From assembly GCF_900104725.1 (NCBI RefSeq), contig NZ_LT629758.1:1240001-1304000 (forward strand): 64,000 nucleotides of DNA, in the 5' to 3' direction. Made by a program: the position numbers and the translations under genes. The notes beneath the pieces were generated by a model, which was given only the letters and a program-made list of their open reading frames with translations, was not told the DNA's origin and did no database searches. This document shows, piece by piece, positions 7,359 to 16,227 of this stretch; position 1 is the stretch's first letter; every line of letters begins with the position of its first letter. This DNA comes from Actinoplanes derwentensis (GTDB lineage Bacteria; Actinomycetota; Actinomycetes; Mycobacteriales; Micromonosporaceae).

Positions 7359-7727
7359 ATGCCCGTTGTGCATCTCGCTGCGATCAACCTGGAGTGTTCG
7401 GACCCCGCCGGCCTGGCCCGTTTCTGGGCGGCGATGCTCGACGGCGAGGTCGCGGTCGAGACCGCGGATTTCTGCGCGGTCAAGACCGGTGTGCTGTTCC
7501 TCGGCGCCGTGCGTGTCGAGGGCTACCGGCAGCCGACCTGGCCCTCGGCCGAACGATCGCAGCAGATGCACCTCGACCTGACGATCGACGAACCGGCCGG
7601 CCTCGACGATGCCGCGGACCGGGCGACTCGGCTCGGCGCGATCGCCGAGGAGCACCAGCCCGCACCGGAGCGCTACCGGGTCCTGCGCGATCCTGCCGGC
7701 CACCCCTTCTGCCTGCGGCGTCCCTGA
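7359..7727 (+). CDS. VOC-family (glyoxalase-like domain) protein
   Basis: A 122-residue protein starting MPVVHLAAINLECSDPAGLARFWAAML, the usual opening of actinobacterial glyoxalase-like domain proteins. The second half has QMHLDLTIDEPAGLDDAADRATRLGA and ends RVLRDPAGHPFCLRRP, where the usual glutamate ligand of VOC enzymes is replaced by Cys. GGAGG at 7350-7354 sets the start. A TetR half-site upstream links it to the regulator at 6731. Enzymatic activity is uncertain; many relatives are uncharacterised. Confidence 0.8.
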   Translation: MPVVHLAAINLECSDPAGLARFWAAMLDGEVAVETADFCAVKTGVLFLGAVRVEGYRQPTWPSAERSQQMHLDLTIDEPAGLDDAADRATRLGAIAEEHQPAPERYRVLRDPAGHPFCLRRP

Positions 7728-7956
7728 CCTGCCGCTGCGCTGGGTCTCAGTCGAGCGGCAGGCGGTCGAGGACCTCGACGAACATGATTACGTCGCGGAC
7801 CACGTCGAGGACGAGCATGCCAGGCCAGCTCGGTTCGGCGCGACGCGGACACGGTGGCCGCCCAGACCCAGTTCAGCCTGGCCCGCTCGAAGGCTGCCGG
7901 AGCCGGCCGGGCTCGCCGCCTGCCCCGGCAACAGGCGGCCGCCGGCCAGCCCGCAT
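7728..7956. other. Gene-free, probably decayed stretch
   Basis: No complete gene. The minus strand has a coding-like tail ending at a stop at 7747-7749 (MLVLDVVRDVIMFVEVLDRL), but its upstream frame shows no recognisable protein. With the fragment at 7957-8283 and the IS to its right this looks like a degraded segment. Confidence 0.4.
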
Positions 7957-8283
7957 TCAGGGCAGGCACTGCAGCTGCGGCAGGACGGCTGGAGCGGCGA
8001 GTCGCGTCGGCGCCTTCTGGCGGTACTGCGTCCATGCCCCGGTGAACGTCTTCACCTCTGCTGTCCATGCCGGCGCGGGGTCGGGCGTGGCAGCGAAGGC
8101 GGCCAGCGCGGTGTCCACGGCCGCCTGCCCGGTCTTCGTGAGGGACTCCGCCTGCGACTTGCCCGCCGTGGTCGAGCTGTTGACGTAGACCGCGAGTCCC
8201 CGGTAAACGTTCGAAATGCCGCCCTTGACGAGGACGAGGTTGTGCAGCCGCGAGATGTTGTTGGTGCTCAGACTTTGGATCTA
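7957..8283 (-). pseudogene. 3' fragment of an unrecognised gene
   Basis: About 105 codons with good coding character on the minus strand, beginning abruptly near 8283 (LSTNNISRLHNLVLVKGGIS) and ending at the stop at 7957. In-frame upstream there is a TAG, and the DNA becomes markedly less GC-rich (8284-8419), so the 5' part was replaced or deleted. The product has a helical, alanine-rich C-terminal part and ends with a Cys near the stop. I do not recognise the family. Confidence 0.5.
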
Positions 8284-8419
8284 ACAAACAACCCGGGAGT
8301 TCCTGATCCGGTGTTTGAGGTCGATCCCTGTTTTGTCTTGGCCAGATCGGTGTTTGCCGGGCGGCTGCCTGGCTTTGGTCTGGTTGACGCAACTTCAGGA
8401 ATCTTGAGTCGTTCTCGTT
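8284..8419. other. AT-richer remnant flanking the IS
   Basis: About 136 bases with lower GC than all neighbours and no gene. It lies between the break in the gene fragment and the left terminal repeat of the ISKra4-type element. It could be the end of an older mobile element; I cannot name it. Confidence 0.35.
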
Positions 8420-8445
8420 GGGGTGCGTTCGTTTTTGAATGGGCT
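8420..8445 (+). repeat. Left terminal inverted repeat of the ISKra4-type element
   Basis: Begins GGGGTGCGTTCGTTTTTGAA and continues TGGGCT. It pairs with 10595-10620 at 24 of 26 positions. Confidence 0.85.
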
Positions 8446-8458
8446 GCTGGTTGGTTGA

Positions 8459-9958
8459 TCATGCGGCGAGTTCGTATTGCTGCTGGTAGTGGCTGGTGTG
8501 GACGCGTTGGTGTTCTTGTTGGATGTGGTGGGTCCAGTAGGCGTCGAGGTCGCCGTTGGTGATCAGTGCGCGGAGGAGGAGGACGGCTTCGGCGCCGGGC
8601 AGGCTCCAGCGGGCGCCGGTGATCGCGAGGCGGTCTTTGACGAGGTGGCGGCAGGCACCTTCGATGACGCCGGTCGCGATGGGCCAGCCCATCGCGAGGG
8701 CTTGGCGGTAGTGCAGATGGGGCTGTTTCGCGGTGAGGTAGGAGATAGCGCGGTCGAGGCCGGGTGCCGGGTGGTCGCCGAGAGCGTGCCGGGTGATGGT
8801 CAGCTGGTGGATGACCTGGGCAGGGTTGCTGTCGAGCAGGTTGCGGGCGGTGTGTTCGACGAAGCCGGCGCGGCCGGGTTGGGTGGGGTGCAGGTCGGCG
8901 GCGGCGTCCCAGAGGTATTGCAGGACGTGGATGAAATCGATGATGATCGTGATCGTGATGCCGCGGTCGTGGGCTTCGGCGGCGGTGCGGTCGATTTGGT
9001 GGTTGTTGCCGTCGACCAGGGCGATCCAGCGGCGTCGGTGGTGTGGGTCGCGGTGCTGGGCGTGGTCGAACAGACGCCTTGTCATGACGGTGATGCCGTG
9101 TTCGACCGAGGCGTCCAGGTGCCGGCCGGTCGCGGTGGGGCCGGGTCGGCGGGCGGCGCGTTCGGTCGCGGTGGCGGGCAGGATGTCGGCGGCGGTGCGG
9201 ACGGCCGGTCTGGCGTCGTAGCAGGCGATGACGGTGGCCATGCGGGTGCGGCCGGTGCGTTCCGGTTCGGACAGGCGTGCGTGTGGTGGCTGCGGGCCGG
9301 TCGGCGGTGGTGGTGCGGGGTTGCGCAGGCTGGTGGGGGTCATCGCGATGCCGGTGGCGTCGATGGTGAGTATGAGCAGGTCACCGGGGTCGCCGGCGGC
9401 GATCGTCTGGTGCTGGTAGAAGTCGCGGATGTCGCGGGCGGCGGCGGTGACGGTGTCCATCAGCTGGCCGGTGCTGATCCGCTGGCCGGTGATGCGGTGC
9501 AGGGTGTCGGCGGCGTGGCGTAGTGATCCGGTGGCGGCCTCGTGCACGATCGTTTTCTGCAACGGGAACGAATACAGCCGCTCGGGCAGGGCCAGGATCA
9601 TGTCGGCGGGGTGCAGGTTGGACACGGCGGGGGCCCGGTAGGCGATCCGGGTCGCCTGGACCCGGCCGACGGTGGTGGCCACCTGGCGTGCGTGCCCGGG
9701 TTCGGCCCGGCGCCGTACCACCGTGTCGGCTCCGGTCACCTCGCTCAGGCGGGTTTCGGCGGCGGCGCGGGCGTCGAGCTGGTCCTGGATCAGCTGCCGC
9801 TGCAGGTCACGGCCCGCGGTGGTGACGTATTCCTCCAGGACGTGTTCGGTGCAGCCGATCATCTCCGGGTCACTCAGCCGGGTGATGATCCGGTCCAGAA
9901 TCGAACGGGAAACGGCGAAAGCGTCGATTACGGGCGTGGGAGTCGGATAAGGTGCCAT
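8459..9958 (-). CDS. ISKra4-family transposase
   Basis: 499 residues from the ATG at 9958 (MAPYPTPTPVIDAFAVSRS), chosen because GGAGAAG lies just upstream; the frame continues further but carries no homology. Features of the family: an N-terminal helical region with many RXXE-type charged residues, LLILTIDATGIAM with a probable first catalytic Asp, RRRWIALVDGNNHQIDR with another acidic residue, IIDFIHVLQYLWDAA, then GVIEGACRHLVKDRL (Glu) and the C-terminal signature ARWSLPGAEAVLLLRALITNGD. No frameshift is seen. It should cut at the flanking GGGGTGCGTTCG repeats and is the obvious trans-acting source for the MITE at 5378-5558. Confidence 0.9.
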   Translation of the reverse strand: MAPYPTPTPVIDAFAVSRSILDRIITRLSDPEMIGCTEHVLEEYVTTAGRDLQRQLIQDQLDARAAAETRLSEVTGADTVVRRRAEPGHARQVATTVGRVQATRIAYRAPAVSNLHPADMILALPERLYSFPLQKTIVHEAATGSLRHAADTLHRITGQRISTGQLMDTVTAAARDIRDFYQHQTIAAGDPGDLLILTIDATGIAMTPTSLRNPAPPPPTGPQPPHARLSEPERTGRTRMATVIACYDARPAVRTAADILPATATERAARRPGPTATGRHLDASVEHGITVMTRRLFDHAQHRDPHHRRRWIALVDGNNHQIDRTAAEAHDRGITITIIIDFIHVLQYLWDAAADLHPTQPGRAGFVEHTARNLLDSNPAQVIHQLTITRHALGDHPAPGLDRAISYLTAKQPHLHYRQALAMGWPIATGVIEGACRHLVKDRLAITGARWSLPGAEAVLLLRALITNGDLDAYWTHHIQQEHQRVHTSHYQQQYELAA

Positions 9959-10042
9959 CGGGTCTTCTCCGGGCTGGTTTTGGCTGGTTATCCGACCAAT
10001 CCGTCGAAGGCCCACGTTCTGTCCACGTGCCACGCCGTGACG

Positions 10043-10519
10043 TCACCGGAACGCGGGATCCCGTCCATCCGCGAGAGTGAACTCCCCTGGCACCGCCTCG
10101 AGCACCAGATCCGCGGCCACGAGTTTCTTCAGCCGGTGCCGCACCCGTTCACCGTGCCGGGCAACCTTCGGGTCCTCGCCCATGGCCGCCACGATCTCGC
10201 GGCATCGCATCGGACTCGGGTGAGCAGCCAGGATGGCCAGAAGCTGCTGCCCGAACTCGGTACTCTCCCCGGCCGGTACCCCGCCACCTGTCGAGGCCAC
10301 CGCAGCGACTGGTGGCACCGGGGCCAGGCCGGCGACGACCTCCCGAGCCACGACCAGGCGCTCCAGTTCTACCCGGCAGTCCGCGAGCAGACCCGCGAGT
10401 CGCGCCTGCTCCGCGTCCAGGCGTTCGACCTCGGCCCGGCACATCGCCTCCTGCTCACCCAGCAGCCGCAGGACCTCATCGACGCCCACCACGACATCTC
10501 CAGCTGACCGCCGGACCAC
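10043..10519 (-). CDS. IS passenger: coiled-coil plus winged-helix protein
   Basis: 158 residues from GTG 10519; a later GTG at 10492 has a better ribosome site (GGAGAT). The N-terminal half is a heptad-rich helix (EAMCRAEVERLDAEQARLAG) likely to form a coiled coil. The C-terminal half looks like a winged helix: FGQQLLAILAAHPSPMRCREI, then VRHRLKKLVAADLVLEA and a short wing. It lies inside the terminal repeats, upstream of the transposase on the same strand, 84 bases apart, so it probably travels with the element and may bind its ends or control transposase expression. I infer this from context only. Confidence 0.7.
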   Translation of the reverse strand: MVRRSAGDVVVGVDEVLRLLGEQEAMCRAEVERLDAEQARLAGLLADCRVELERLVVAREVVAGLAPVPPVAAVASTGGGVPAGESTEFGQQLLAILAAHPSPMRCREIVAAMGEDPKVARHGERVRHRLKKLVAADLVLEAVPGEFTLADGRDPAFR

Positions 10520-10594
10520 ACCGGACAGACCGACCGCTACCGCACCAAGCCACCCGTACCGGCGGACAAAAAGTCCGTCGCCAGCCCAACCCGT

Positions 10595-10620
10595 AGCTCA
10601 CTCAAAAACGAACGCACCCC
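10595..10620 (-). repeat. Right terminal inverted repeat of the ISKra4-type element
   Basis: Read from the outside on the minus strand it is GGGGTGCGTTCGTTTTTGAG then TGAGCT. The GTGAGCT extension is shared with the left end of the MITE at 5378. Confidence 0.85.
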
Positions 10621-10657
10621 CTTGGGCTTGCGGGTCTGCAGGTCTGCAGGTCTGTGT

Positions 10658-11872
10658 CTAGTAGGTCTGCGGGCCCGCGTCGGCCTGGTCGTCGGGGGCG
10701 CCGTCGGTGGCCACCAGGGAGGAGACTGACGGCATGGCGATCAGGAGCATGGCGATCAGGTGCAGGATCGCGCCGATGGAGAAGACTGCGATGCCGGTCC
10801 AGGCGTAGCTCAGGGCTACGTCGTCGCCGCTCTCGTCGCCGACCGCGCCGACGCCCAGGCCGATCACCACGATCGCGGGCATCTGGGCCACCAGGATGAG
10901 CATGCCCGCGCCGTACACGATGGTCCGCAGGATCCACCGGCCGGTCAGGCGGGTCAGCACCGTGCCGCCGAGCAGCAGGATCTGCATCACGGCTACCACG
11001 CCGGCCACGATCGTCGCGTAGGTCAGGCTGGTGGCCAGGTGGCCGGCGTCGCCGGACGCGGACAGCTCCCGCGGGGCGAACGTCATCAGGACCGCGGTGA
11101 TCAGGGCCGCGAACACCGCCACCGCGAGCAGTGCGGCGGCCGCGGTCAGCAGGCCCCGGCCGAGTGGCTCCCGGTCCTCGTGGCGCCGCCAGGCGAGGTA
11201 GGTGCGGGCCGGCGTCAGCATCCAGAGGAATGCGGTAATGATGATCGGCAATATGTACAGTGCCGACGAGATCAGGATCAATACGATCAACATGAACTCG
11301 ATGCCGACGGTGTGACCCTCGCTGGTCATCTGCTGCCACGCACCGAACGCCATCGCACCCGACAACGCGACCGCGAGCGGGCCGAACGTCCACAGCACCG
11401 CCCGTCCGCCGGGTCTGCCGTTCGCGACCCGGACCGCCGCCAACCCGACCAGCGACGGTACTGAGAGGACCAGTCCGGAGACGGCCAGCAGGATGATCAC
11501 CTCACCGGGGGCGCTGGGTTCGGCGCCGATCCGGGGCATGAAGGCCAGCACCCCGAGAAGCGCCAGGAAACCCATCCACTGCACGACCGCCCCGGCGAGC
11601 GCCATCCACGAGACCCACGGCGCAAACCGAACAGCCGCCGACTCACCGACTTCGTCAAACGCCTCACCGCCAGGCCCAGCGAACGGCTCGCCAGCGGGCG
11701 GGGCAAAAGATCCGGCCGCGGGGCTGGCAACCGGTCCGGCCGCAGGCCCGCCGGGCGCTGGGGTTAAAGGGCCGGCGGGAGGCTGGGTGTAGGGGCTGGG
11801 GGATGGTCCGGCCGGAGGGTCGGTGGGGGGATCGGTGGGGGAGCCGGGATGCGTGGCCGGGAACATGGACAC
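10658..11872 (-). CDS. Multi-pass membrane protein with proline-rich N-terminus, unknown function
   Basis: 404 residues. The first ~65 are a disordered, proline- and glycine-rich cytoplasmic tail (PTDPPTDPPAGPSPSPY). About eight hydrophobic segments follow, for example WMALAGAVVQWMGFLALLGV, VIILLAVSGLVLSVPSLVGL and FMLIVLILISSALYILPIII. No family signature is recognised. It lies between the IS right end (37 bases from its stop) and the divergent riboswitch-sdaA unit. ATG 11866 is an alternative start. Confidence 0.7.
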   Translation of the reverse strand: MSMFPATHPGSPTDPPTDPPAGPSPSPYTQPPAGPLTPAPGGPAAGPVASPAAGSFAPPAGEPFAGPGGEAFDEVGESAAVRFAPWVSWMALAGAVVQWMGFLALLGVLAFMPRIGAEPSAPGEVIILLAVSGLVLSVPSLVGLAAVRVANGRPGGRAVLWTFGPLAVALSGAMAFGAWQQMTSEGHTVGIEFMLIVLILISSALYILPIIITAFLWMLTPARTYLAWRRHEDREPLGRGLLTAAAALLAVAVFAALITAVLMTFAPRELSASGDAGHLATSLTYATIVAGVVAVMQILLLGGTVLTRLTGRWILRTIVYGAGMLILVAQMPAIVVIGLGVGAVGDESGDDVALSYAWTGIAVFSIGAILHLIAMLLIAMPSVSSLVATDGAPDDQADAGPQTY

Positions 11873-11917
11873 AGGGTAGGGTCCGAGGCCACAACTGAAG
11901 AAGCCGCGACTGCCGCC

Positions 11918-12102
11918 GCGGGAGAGCCCCCGTGAGGCACACGGGGCGCCGAAGGAGCAACTTCTCCCTCAGAATCTCTCAGGCTCACGTACCGCAGTGG
12001 TCAGGCGACTCTGGAAAGTCAGCCGTGAGGCTGCGCCCAAGGTGCAAGCCGTGATTCACGGCGAAGCTCTCAGGCCCCCATGACAGAGCGAGGGAGACTC
12101 AA
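11918..12102 (+). promoter_or_regulatory. Tandem glycine riboswitch upstream of sdaA
   Basis: Two consecutive gcvT-type aptamers are recognisable. The first has GCGGGAGAGCCCC, CGCCGAAGGAGCAACTTCTCC and TCTCAGGCTCACGTACCG. The second has AGCCGTGAGGCTGCGCCCAA, GGTGCAAGCC and GCTCTCAGGCCCCCATGACA, ending GAGGGAGACTC at about 12102. The start of sdaA follows 28 bases later. In known cases tandem glycine aptamers switch on glycine- and serine-consuming genes when glycine is abundant, which fits a serine dehydratase downstream. Exact ends are approximate. Confidence 0.9.
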
Positions 12103-12129
12103 CCGCTGTCTGTCGCGAAGGAGCCTTCC

Positions 12130-13440
12130 ATGGCCGTGTCCGTTTTCGATCTGTTCTCTGTCGGAATCGGCCCGTCGAGTTCGCATACGGTCGGCCCGAT
12201 GCGTGCGGGTGCCATGTTCGCCCGTCGACTCGATGGGCGGGTGGTGAAGGTCCGGGCGGAGTTGTTCGGTTCGCTGGGGGCTACCGGGCATGGGCACGGC
12301 ACTCCGCGGGCGGTGCTGCTGGGGCTGATGGGGGAGGCCCCGGAGACCGTCGACACGAGTCTTGAACCGCTGGTCAAGGACTTCGAGGTCGACATGGTGC
12401 TGCACCGGCGGCGGTCGCTGCCCGAGCACCCCAACGGGATGATCTTCACGGCTTTCGGCGCTGACGGTGCCGAGTTGCTGAGCAAGACCTATTTCTCGGT
12501 CGGCGGCGGGTTCGTGACGGGCGATGTCACTGCGGCGGCGGTACGCCCGGAGCAGCAGCCCGTTCCGTTCCCGTTCCTCTCCGGTGACGAACTGCTGGCG
12601 CTGACCCGCTCGACGGGCCTGTCGATCTCCCGCCTGATGCTGGCCAACGAGGTCGCCCGGCGCGGCGACGGGACTGTTCGGGATGCTGAGCAGCAGGTCA
12701 AGGACGGGCTGCTGGACATCTGGCGGGTGATGGACGAGTGCGTGGACGCGGGGCTGGACGCTGAGGGCGTACTCCCGGGCGGGTTGAAGGTTCGTCGCCG
12801 GGCCGCCTCGACCGCCCGGCAGTTGCGGGTCGCGGGGGAACCGGCCGCGCACGCCATGGAGTGGCTGACCGTCTATGCGATGGCGGTCAACGAGCAGAAC
12901 GCGGCGGGTGGCCGGGTGGTCACCGCGCCGACGAACGGCGCGGCCGGCATCATCCCGGCGGTGGTGCGGTACTACCTGGAGTTCGTGCCGGGCGCCGGAC
13001 CGGAGGGGGTGGCGCGGTTCCTGTTGGCGGCGGGTGCGATCGGGCTGCTGTTCAAGGAGAACGCGTCGATCTCCGGTGCCGAGGTGGGCTGTCAGGGTGA
13101 GGTGGGTTCGGCGTGCGCGATGGCGGCGGCGGGGCTGGCCGAGGTGCTGGGCGGCACGCCGGAGCAGGTGGAGAACGCGGCCGAGATCGGGATGGAGCAC
13201 AACCTGGGTCTGACCTGCGATCCGGTCGGTGGCCTGGTGCAGATCCCGTGCATCGAGCGCAACGGGATGGGCGCGGTGAAGGCGGTCACCGCGGCCCGGA
13301 TGGCGTTGCGTGGCGACGGCCGGCACCATGTCTCCCTCGACAAGGTCATCAAGACCATGAAGGAGACGGGTGCCGACATGAAGATCAAGTACAAGGAGAC
13401 GTCCCGGGGTGGTCTGGCCGTCAACGTCATCGAGTGCTGA
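12130..13440 (+). CDS. sdaA: L-serine ammonia-lyase, one-chain iron-sulfur type
   Basis: 436 residues, full length for the single-chain enzyme that converts L-serine to pyruvate and ammonia with a [4Fe-4S] cluster. The beta domain starts [20 protein letters not shown] with the substrate motif [13 protein letters not shown]. The alpha domain has [20 protein letters not shown] and cluster cysteines in [16 protein letters not shown] and [27 protein letters not shown] is the ribosome site. It is preceded by a tandem glycine riboswitch, so expression probably follows the intracellular glycine level, disposing of glycine via serine or preventing serine toxicity. Monocistronic; the next gene converges 19 bases downstream. 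Confidence 0.95.
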   Translation: MAVSVFDLFSVGIGPSSSHTVGPMRAGAMFARRLDGRVVKVRAELFGSLGATGHGHGTPRAVLLGLMGEAPETVDTSLEPLVKDFEVDMVLHRRRSLPEHPNGMIFTAFGADGAELLSKTYFSVGGGFVTGDVTAAAVRPEQQPVPFPFLSGDELLALTRSTGLSISRLMLANEVARRGDGTVRDAEQQVKDGLLDIWRVMDECVDAGLDAEGVLPGGLKVRRRAASTARQLRVAGEPAAHAMEWLTVYAMAVNEQNAAGGRVVTAPTNGAAGIIPAVVRYYLEFVPGAGPEGVARFLLAAGAIGLLFKENASISGAEVGCQGEVGSACAMAAAGLAEVLGGTPEQVENAAEIGMEHNLGLTCDPVGGLVQIPCIERNGMGAVKAVTAARMALRGDGRHHVSLDKVIKTMKETGADMKIKYKETSRGGLAVNVIEC

Positions 13441-13459
13441 CGGCCGGACCACCACGGGG

Positions 13460-16207
13460 TCAGGCGGGTTCGAAACCGGCGATGTGCAGGGCGAACGCGC
13501 GAATCGAGCCGGTGTCGGCGCTGGCGTTGTCGACGAACTTGACGGACCACGTGCCGTCGACCGCGGAGGCCCGCAGGGTCGACAGCGGCACGTCGGGCCG
13601 CCAGGTGCCGGTGAACGGTGCGCTCGCCGACGTCACCGACGAGAACGGGGCCGCGGCTCCGTCGTCGAAGACGACCTGGCACAGGTTGTTGCCGCCGCCG
13701 CCGTCCCGGGCGAACAGGGTCGCCGCCCGGCCGTCGGGGGCGGTCAAGGTGGCGACCAGGTCGCCGGCCCACGAATGGTCGAGGCCGACGGTGGTGGCGC
13801 CGGTGACCGTGGAACATTCGGTGCCGTCGATGGAGAAGGTGAGCGCCGACGCGTAACCGACTCCGCTGACGTCGACGGTGGCGGTCGCCCCGGTCGGGTC
13901 GTTGTCCGGGATCGGCACGACCGGTCCGGTGTAGGCGAAGTCCCGCACGGTGGTCGACGCCTGCCCGGTCGGCACGAGCACGGTGCTCGTGGTCGGTGAC
14001 AGCACTCCGGCGAAGGTGGCCCGGACCGGCAGGGTGACCGGGCGGCCGAGCGGGTACCCGGCGTCCAGTTTCAGCGTGTAGTCCCGGGTCTTGGACGCGC
14101 CCGCGGCGATGCTGCCGTAGGACCGGGAACGCGGGGTGAGGACGGCTCCGGGATGGTCGGAGTCGACGACGACGCTGACGCCGGTGGCCGTACCGTCGCC
14201 GATGTTCTCCGCCGGCAGGGTGACCGTGCCCTGTTCGCCGGGTTCGAGGTAGGTGTCTCCGTCGCCGGTGGTCGGGGTGACCGTCGGGGTGCCGGGCCGG
14301 ACCAGCGGCTGCGGGGTGGCGCCGGTGTTGCGCAGCAGCAGGTCGGCACGGATCACGCCGCTGCCGGTGCGGGTGTCGTATCCGGCCGGGGTCAGGTCGA
14401 GTGCGGTGCCGGTGAGCGCGGCCCGGATCTCGGCGTTGCTGAGTCCGGGGTTGCCGGACAGGGCGAGTGCGGCGATGGCGGCGGCGTGTGGTGCCGCGGC
14501 CGAGGTGCCGTAGAAGGTCTCGAAGTCGGGTACCGTGGTCGCCACCCCGTCGGCGGCGGTGATCTCCGGTTTGAGCCGCAGCGATCCACCTGTCGACGTG
14601 TAGTTCCCGGGCGTGATCGGGGTGCCGTCGGCCTGGTAGAACACTCGTCGCGGCCCGTCGGAGGTGAACCGTTCCGGCAACTGCTGGCGGGTGAAGACGT
14701 TCGGGTACGGGCCGGCCGGGTTCGGCGGGTCGCCGGTTTCGAGGGCGAACGGCAGCGGGTCCTTGGCCGGTGCGGCGGCGACCGAGAACGCGTTCACCGC
14801 GGCACTGTGCCCGCGGGTGACGCCCGGTGTGGAGAAGCCGGTGAAGCGGCCCCGGAAGACGGAGAGCTGCAGGTACCGGTCGTCGCCGGCGAATTTGACG
14901 ACGGCCAGCCGCTGTCCGGTGCCGGCTCCGGTGGCGAGGATCTCGAACGGGTCGTCGTCGCCGTTCTGGGTGTCCTGGGAGAAGTCGGTGACGTTGCCGA
15001 GCGAGTTGAACAGGTACAGGTCGTAGTCGTTGGCCGAGCCGGTCAGCGGGTCGGCCCACCAGAGCGTGGTCACCCGGCCGGCGCTGTTCGGTGACAGCGT
15101 GTTGAAGATCTGGGTGCCCGGGCCGGGGTCGAAGTCGTGGGCGTCCCCGGCGAACTTGCCGACGCCGAGGCCGGAGTCGACGAAGTCGCCCTCCCAGTTG
15201 CCGGAGGTGCCGTCGAGGGTGTTGCCCTCGTTGCCGGCGGAGCTGAAGTAGTACGCGCCGTCAGCGGTCACCGCGTTGACCGACTGCGCCGGGAGCCCGT
15301 CCTGGAACGGGCTCTCGTGGTAGTAGACGACGTCGTCGACGATGATGTCGCAGTCGGCGGTGAACCGGAGCGCCCGGATGTTCTGCGCGAAGCTGATCTC
15401 GCTGGTGAAGGCGGTGGCGAAGCCCAGGCGGGCGTTCGGCACCAGGTCGTGGATGATCTCCAGCATGGCGGTGCCCTCGTCGCCGGAGCCCTCCTGACCG
15501 GGGAGCACGTCGACGTCGGCAGGCAGATCGCCGCTGGCCTGGGAGGCGGCGAGCGAGTCCACGCCGTCGGACAGGGCGCAGACCTTCACCCCGACTCCGG
15601 TCACCTTGTACTTCGTGCGGGCGGTGTCGGCGGCGTGGACCCGGTCACCTTCGGAGGTGGTCTGGCCGACGGCGACAGCGGCTTTCGCCACCCGTACCGC
15701 CGCATCGATCCTTTCGGCTTTGTCCTGTTTGTTGTCGAGCACCGGTCGCGGGGTCTGCCGGCCGGTGATCAGGCCGTGTCTGCGGTTGATCGCGGTGACG
15801 TCGGGCCAGGCCGCGATGGTCGGCAGGGCGGTCAGCGGCGCCTCCACCAGAACGGTGGAGGTGGACGGGAAACGGATCCCGGCGCCGGCCGCCCGCAGCC
15901 GGTTCAGCAGGTCGTCGCCGACCTTGGTGGCCCGGATCTCGACCTCGGTGGTGCCGGACTTGGAGACCTGGACGCCGGTCCGGAGATCAGGCAGCGCGGA
16001 CGAGGTGCGCCTGCGGAGTTCCACGGCGAGGCGGCTGTCGAGTTTGCGTTCGGCCGGGGTCAGGGACTTCTTGAGCTGCTGAAGTGCGGCGATCTGCGTG
16101 TACGCGCGGGTCGCGGTGTCCTGGGGTGCCTTGGCGCCGGCAGCGGTCGCCGGGATGGTCAGAGCGGCGACTGTCACGGTCGCGATGGACATCCTGAATA
16201 CGTTCAA
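13460..16207 (-). CDS. Secreted S8-family (subtilisin-like) peptidase with C-terminal P-domain-like module
   Basis: 915 residues. A signal peptide, MNVFRMSIATVTVAALTIPA, and a propeptide-like region (to ~residue 195) precede the catalytic domain. The catalytic Asp lies in VKVCALSDGVDSL and the oxyanion Asn in YYFSSAGNEGN; the nucleophile is in FYGTSAAAPHAAAIAALALS. At the usual His position (HGT) the sequence reads GSGDEGTAMLEIIHD, so a Glu stands where His is expected. A CARDB-like domain follows (TVTLPAENIGDGTATGVSV), then a proprotein-convertase-like P domain (HSWAGDLVATLTAPDGRAA). Probably exported and possibly active on extracellular protein. Confidence 0.85.
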   Translation of the reverse strand: MNVFRMSIATVTVAALTIPATAAGAKAPQDTATRAYTQIAALQQLKKSLTPAERKLDSRLAVELRRRTSSALPDLRTGVQVSKSGTTEVEIRATKVGDDLLNRLRAAGAGIRFPSTSTVLVEAPLTALPTIAAWPDVTAINRRHGLITGRQTPRPVLDNKQDKAERIDAAVRVAKAAVAVGQTTSEGDRVHAADTARTKYKVTGVGVKVCALSDGVDSLAASQASGDLPADVDVLPGQEGSGDEGTAMLEIIHDLVPNARLGFATAFTSEISFAQNIRALRFTADCDIIVDDVVYYHESPFQDGLPAQSVNAVTADGAYYFSSAGNEGNTLDGTSGNWEGDFVDSGLGVGKFAGDAHDFDPGPGTQIFNTLSPNSAGRVTTLWWADPLTGSANDYDLYLFNSLGNVTDFSQDTQNGDDDPFEILATGAGTGQRLAVVKFAGDDRYLQLSVFRGRFTGFSTPGVTRGHSAAVNAFSVAAAPAKDPLPFALETGDPPNPAGPYPNVFTRQQLPERFTSDGPRRVFYQADGTPITPGNYTSTGGSLRLKPEITAADGVATTVPDFETFYGTSAAAPHAAAIAALALSGNPGLSNAEIRAALTGTALDLTPAGYDTRTGSGVIRADLLLRNTGATPQPLVRPGTPTVTPTTGDGDTYLEPGEQGTVTLPAENIGDGTATGVSVVVDSDHPGAVLTPRSRSYGSIAAGASKTRDYTLKLDAGYPLGRPVTLPVRATFAGVLSPTTSTVLVPTGQASTTVRDFAYTGPVVPIPDNDPTGATATVDVSGVGYASALTFSIDGTECSTVTGATTVGLDHSWAGDLVATLTAPDGRAATLFARDGGGGNNLCQVVFDDGAAAPFSSVTSASAPFTGTWRPDVPLSTLRASAVDGTWSVKFVDNASADTGSIRAFALHIAGFEPA

Positions 16208-16227
16208 TGTCGTGCCCCCACTGACAT

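Larger units (their letters stand above)
8420..10620 (-). mobile_element. ISKra4-family insertion sequence, about 2.2 kb, apparently complete
   Basis: Bounded by 26-bp inverted repeats (8420-8445 and 10595-10620) matching at 24 positions, starting GGGGTGCGTTCGTTTTTGA. It contains a 499-residue ISKra4-type transposase and an upstream 158-codon passenger gene, both on the minus strand. Flanking 8-base segments (TTCTCGTT left, CTTGGGCT right) do not match, so no target duplication is visible. Both genes are intact, so it may still be active. Confidence 0.85.

Noticed and set aside
8412..10628. Target-site duplication around the ISKra4-type element
   Set aside because: The 8 bases on each side do not match, and shorter matches are no better than chance.
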